This document shows positions 63,593 to 64,000 of a stretch of DNA of 64,000 nucleotides, in pieces. The stretch covers positions 4,216,001-4,280,000 of the forward strand of contig NZ_CP137734.1 of assembly GCF_033406955.1 (NCBI RefSeq). Reading direction: 5' to 3'. The notes below the pieces were generated by a model. It made no database searches and was not told the DNA's origin. It saw only the letters and a list, made by a program, of their open reading frames with translations. Position 1 is the stretch's first letter. Each line of letters opens with the position of its first letter. Origin of the DNA: Streptomyces violaceoruber (lineage in GTDB: Bacteria > Actinomycetota > Actinomycetes > Streptomycetales > Streptomycetaceae). The position numbers and the translations under genes were made by a program.

Positions 63593-64000
63593 AGCGTCTG
63601 GTCCGAGAGTTGGAAGGACGCCCACGCCCCCAGCACATCGGCATCATGCTCGACGGCAACCGCCGGTGGGCCAAGATGTCGGGCATCGACGACCCCCGCG
63701 AGGGCTACCGGGCCGGCGGTGCCAAGGTGCTGGACTTCCTGCGCTGGTGCGACTCCGCGCAGATCGAGCACGTCACCCTCTTCATGCTCTCCGACGACAA
63801 CCTCGCCCGGCCCGAAGAGCAGCTGAACCCCCTCATCGACATCATCGCCGAGGTCGTCGAGCAGCTGGCCGCGCCGGGCAACCCCTGGCCCGTCGAGGCC
63901 GTCGGCGCCCTGGACCTGCTGCCCGCGGAGTCCGCGAGCCGCCTCAAGACCGCCACCGCCGCCACCCAGGGCCGCAAGGGCGGCACCAAGGTCGACGTCG
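63550..64000 (+). CDS. uppS: Isoprenyl (polyprenyl) transferase, N-terminal part
   Basis: The gene runs off the right edge after 150 codons. QHIGIMLDGNRRWAKMSGI near residues 27-45 is the substrate-binding signature of cis-prenyltransferases, with the catalytic aspartate in LDGNRRWA. The following GYRAGGAKVLDFLRWC and LFMLSDDNLARPEEQ also fit. These enzymes condense isopentenyl diphosphate to make the lipid carrier for cell-wall synthesis, or short prenyl chains. ATG 63550 follows GGAAGGGG. Confidence 0.9.
   Translation, partial: MRAKVRAALDALYMKRLVRELEGRPRPQHIGIMLDGNRRWAKMSGIDDPREGYRAGGAKVLDFLRWCDSAQIEHVTLFMLSDDNLARPEEQLNPLIDIIAEVVEQLAAPGNPWPVEAVGALDLLPAESASRLKTATAATQGRKGGTKVDV

Overview
The window is high-GC actinobacterial DNA and is almost certainly the replication-origin region of a Streptomyces chromosome. 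The core order is dnaB (first codons only), a MATE transporter, rplI-rpsR-ssb-rpsF, femX, a penicillin-binding protein, ino1, cca, murJ, an ECF sigma factor with its anti-sigma factor, trxB-trxA, parB-parA, rsmG, jag, yidC-yidD-rnpA-rpmH, dnaA, oriC, dnaN, gnd, recF, dciA, gyrB, gyrA, a DUF3566 gene and tRNA-Ile. This order, the many GTG starts, the TTGTCCACA-type DnaA boxes and the GTTTCACGTGAAAC parS sites match the genus. No plasmid, rRNA or CRISPR signature was seen.

Layout. 1-3.9 kb: start of dnaB, a DnaA-box-rich spacer, a MATE exporter and the rpsF-ssb-rpsR-rplI operon. 3.9-19.3 kb: envelope genes (FemX-like aminoacyltransferase, racemase-fold protein, polyprenyl-sugar-type membrane glycosyltransferase, class A PBP), a PadR regulator beside inositol-1-phosphate synthase, an MFS transporter, cca and a large secreted DUF6049 protein. 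19.3-26.7 kb: murJ, a membrane pseudokinase, sigma/anti-sigma genes and thioredoxin reductase/thioredoxin. 26.7-33.8 kb: acetyltransferase, parAB, rsmG, jag, yidC, yidD, rnpA and rpmH, all on the minus strand. 34-46.9 kb: dnaA, oriC, dnaN, gnd, recF, dciA, gyrB, gyrA and the DUF3566 gene, all on the plus strand, so transcription diverges from the dnaA/rpmH spacer.

At 47.0 kb a tRNA-Ile gene marks the end of the conserved core. The next 1.8 kb is a decayed integration site. It holds three copies of the tRNA 3' end, a tyrosine-integrase tail interrupted by an in-frame stop, the last codons of a second integrase, a carboxymuconolactone-decarboxylase-like gene and a small membrane protein. Beyond it are a 1664-residue STAND-type NTPase with 14 WD repeats and a 300-residue collagen-like insert inside its NTPase domain, a small membrane protein, a ferredoxin/FkbM methyltransferase pair, a glycosyltransferase/GntR pair, a DUF6344-type secreted protein, a DLW-39 peptide, a large secreted protein, a Ser/Thr kinase, an XRE-type regulator, tRNA-Ala and the start of an isoprenyl transferase gene.

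Nine perfect parS sites and one variant lie between 1.8 and 30.1 kb, around parAB on the rpmH side of oriC; three are inside coding sequences. Strong palindromic terminators separate most convergent pairs. The points most worth a second look are the NTPase with its collagen-like insert, the tRNA-Ile integration scar, the eight-unit 16-bp repeat between the methyltransferase and glycosyltransferase genes, the DnaA-box cluster beside dnaB, and the pseudokinase next to murJ.
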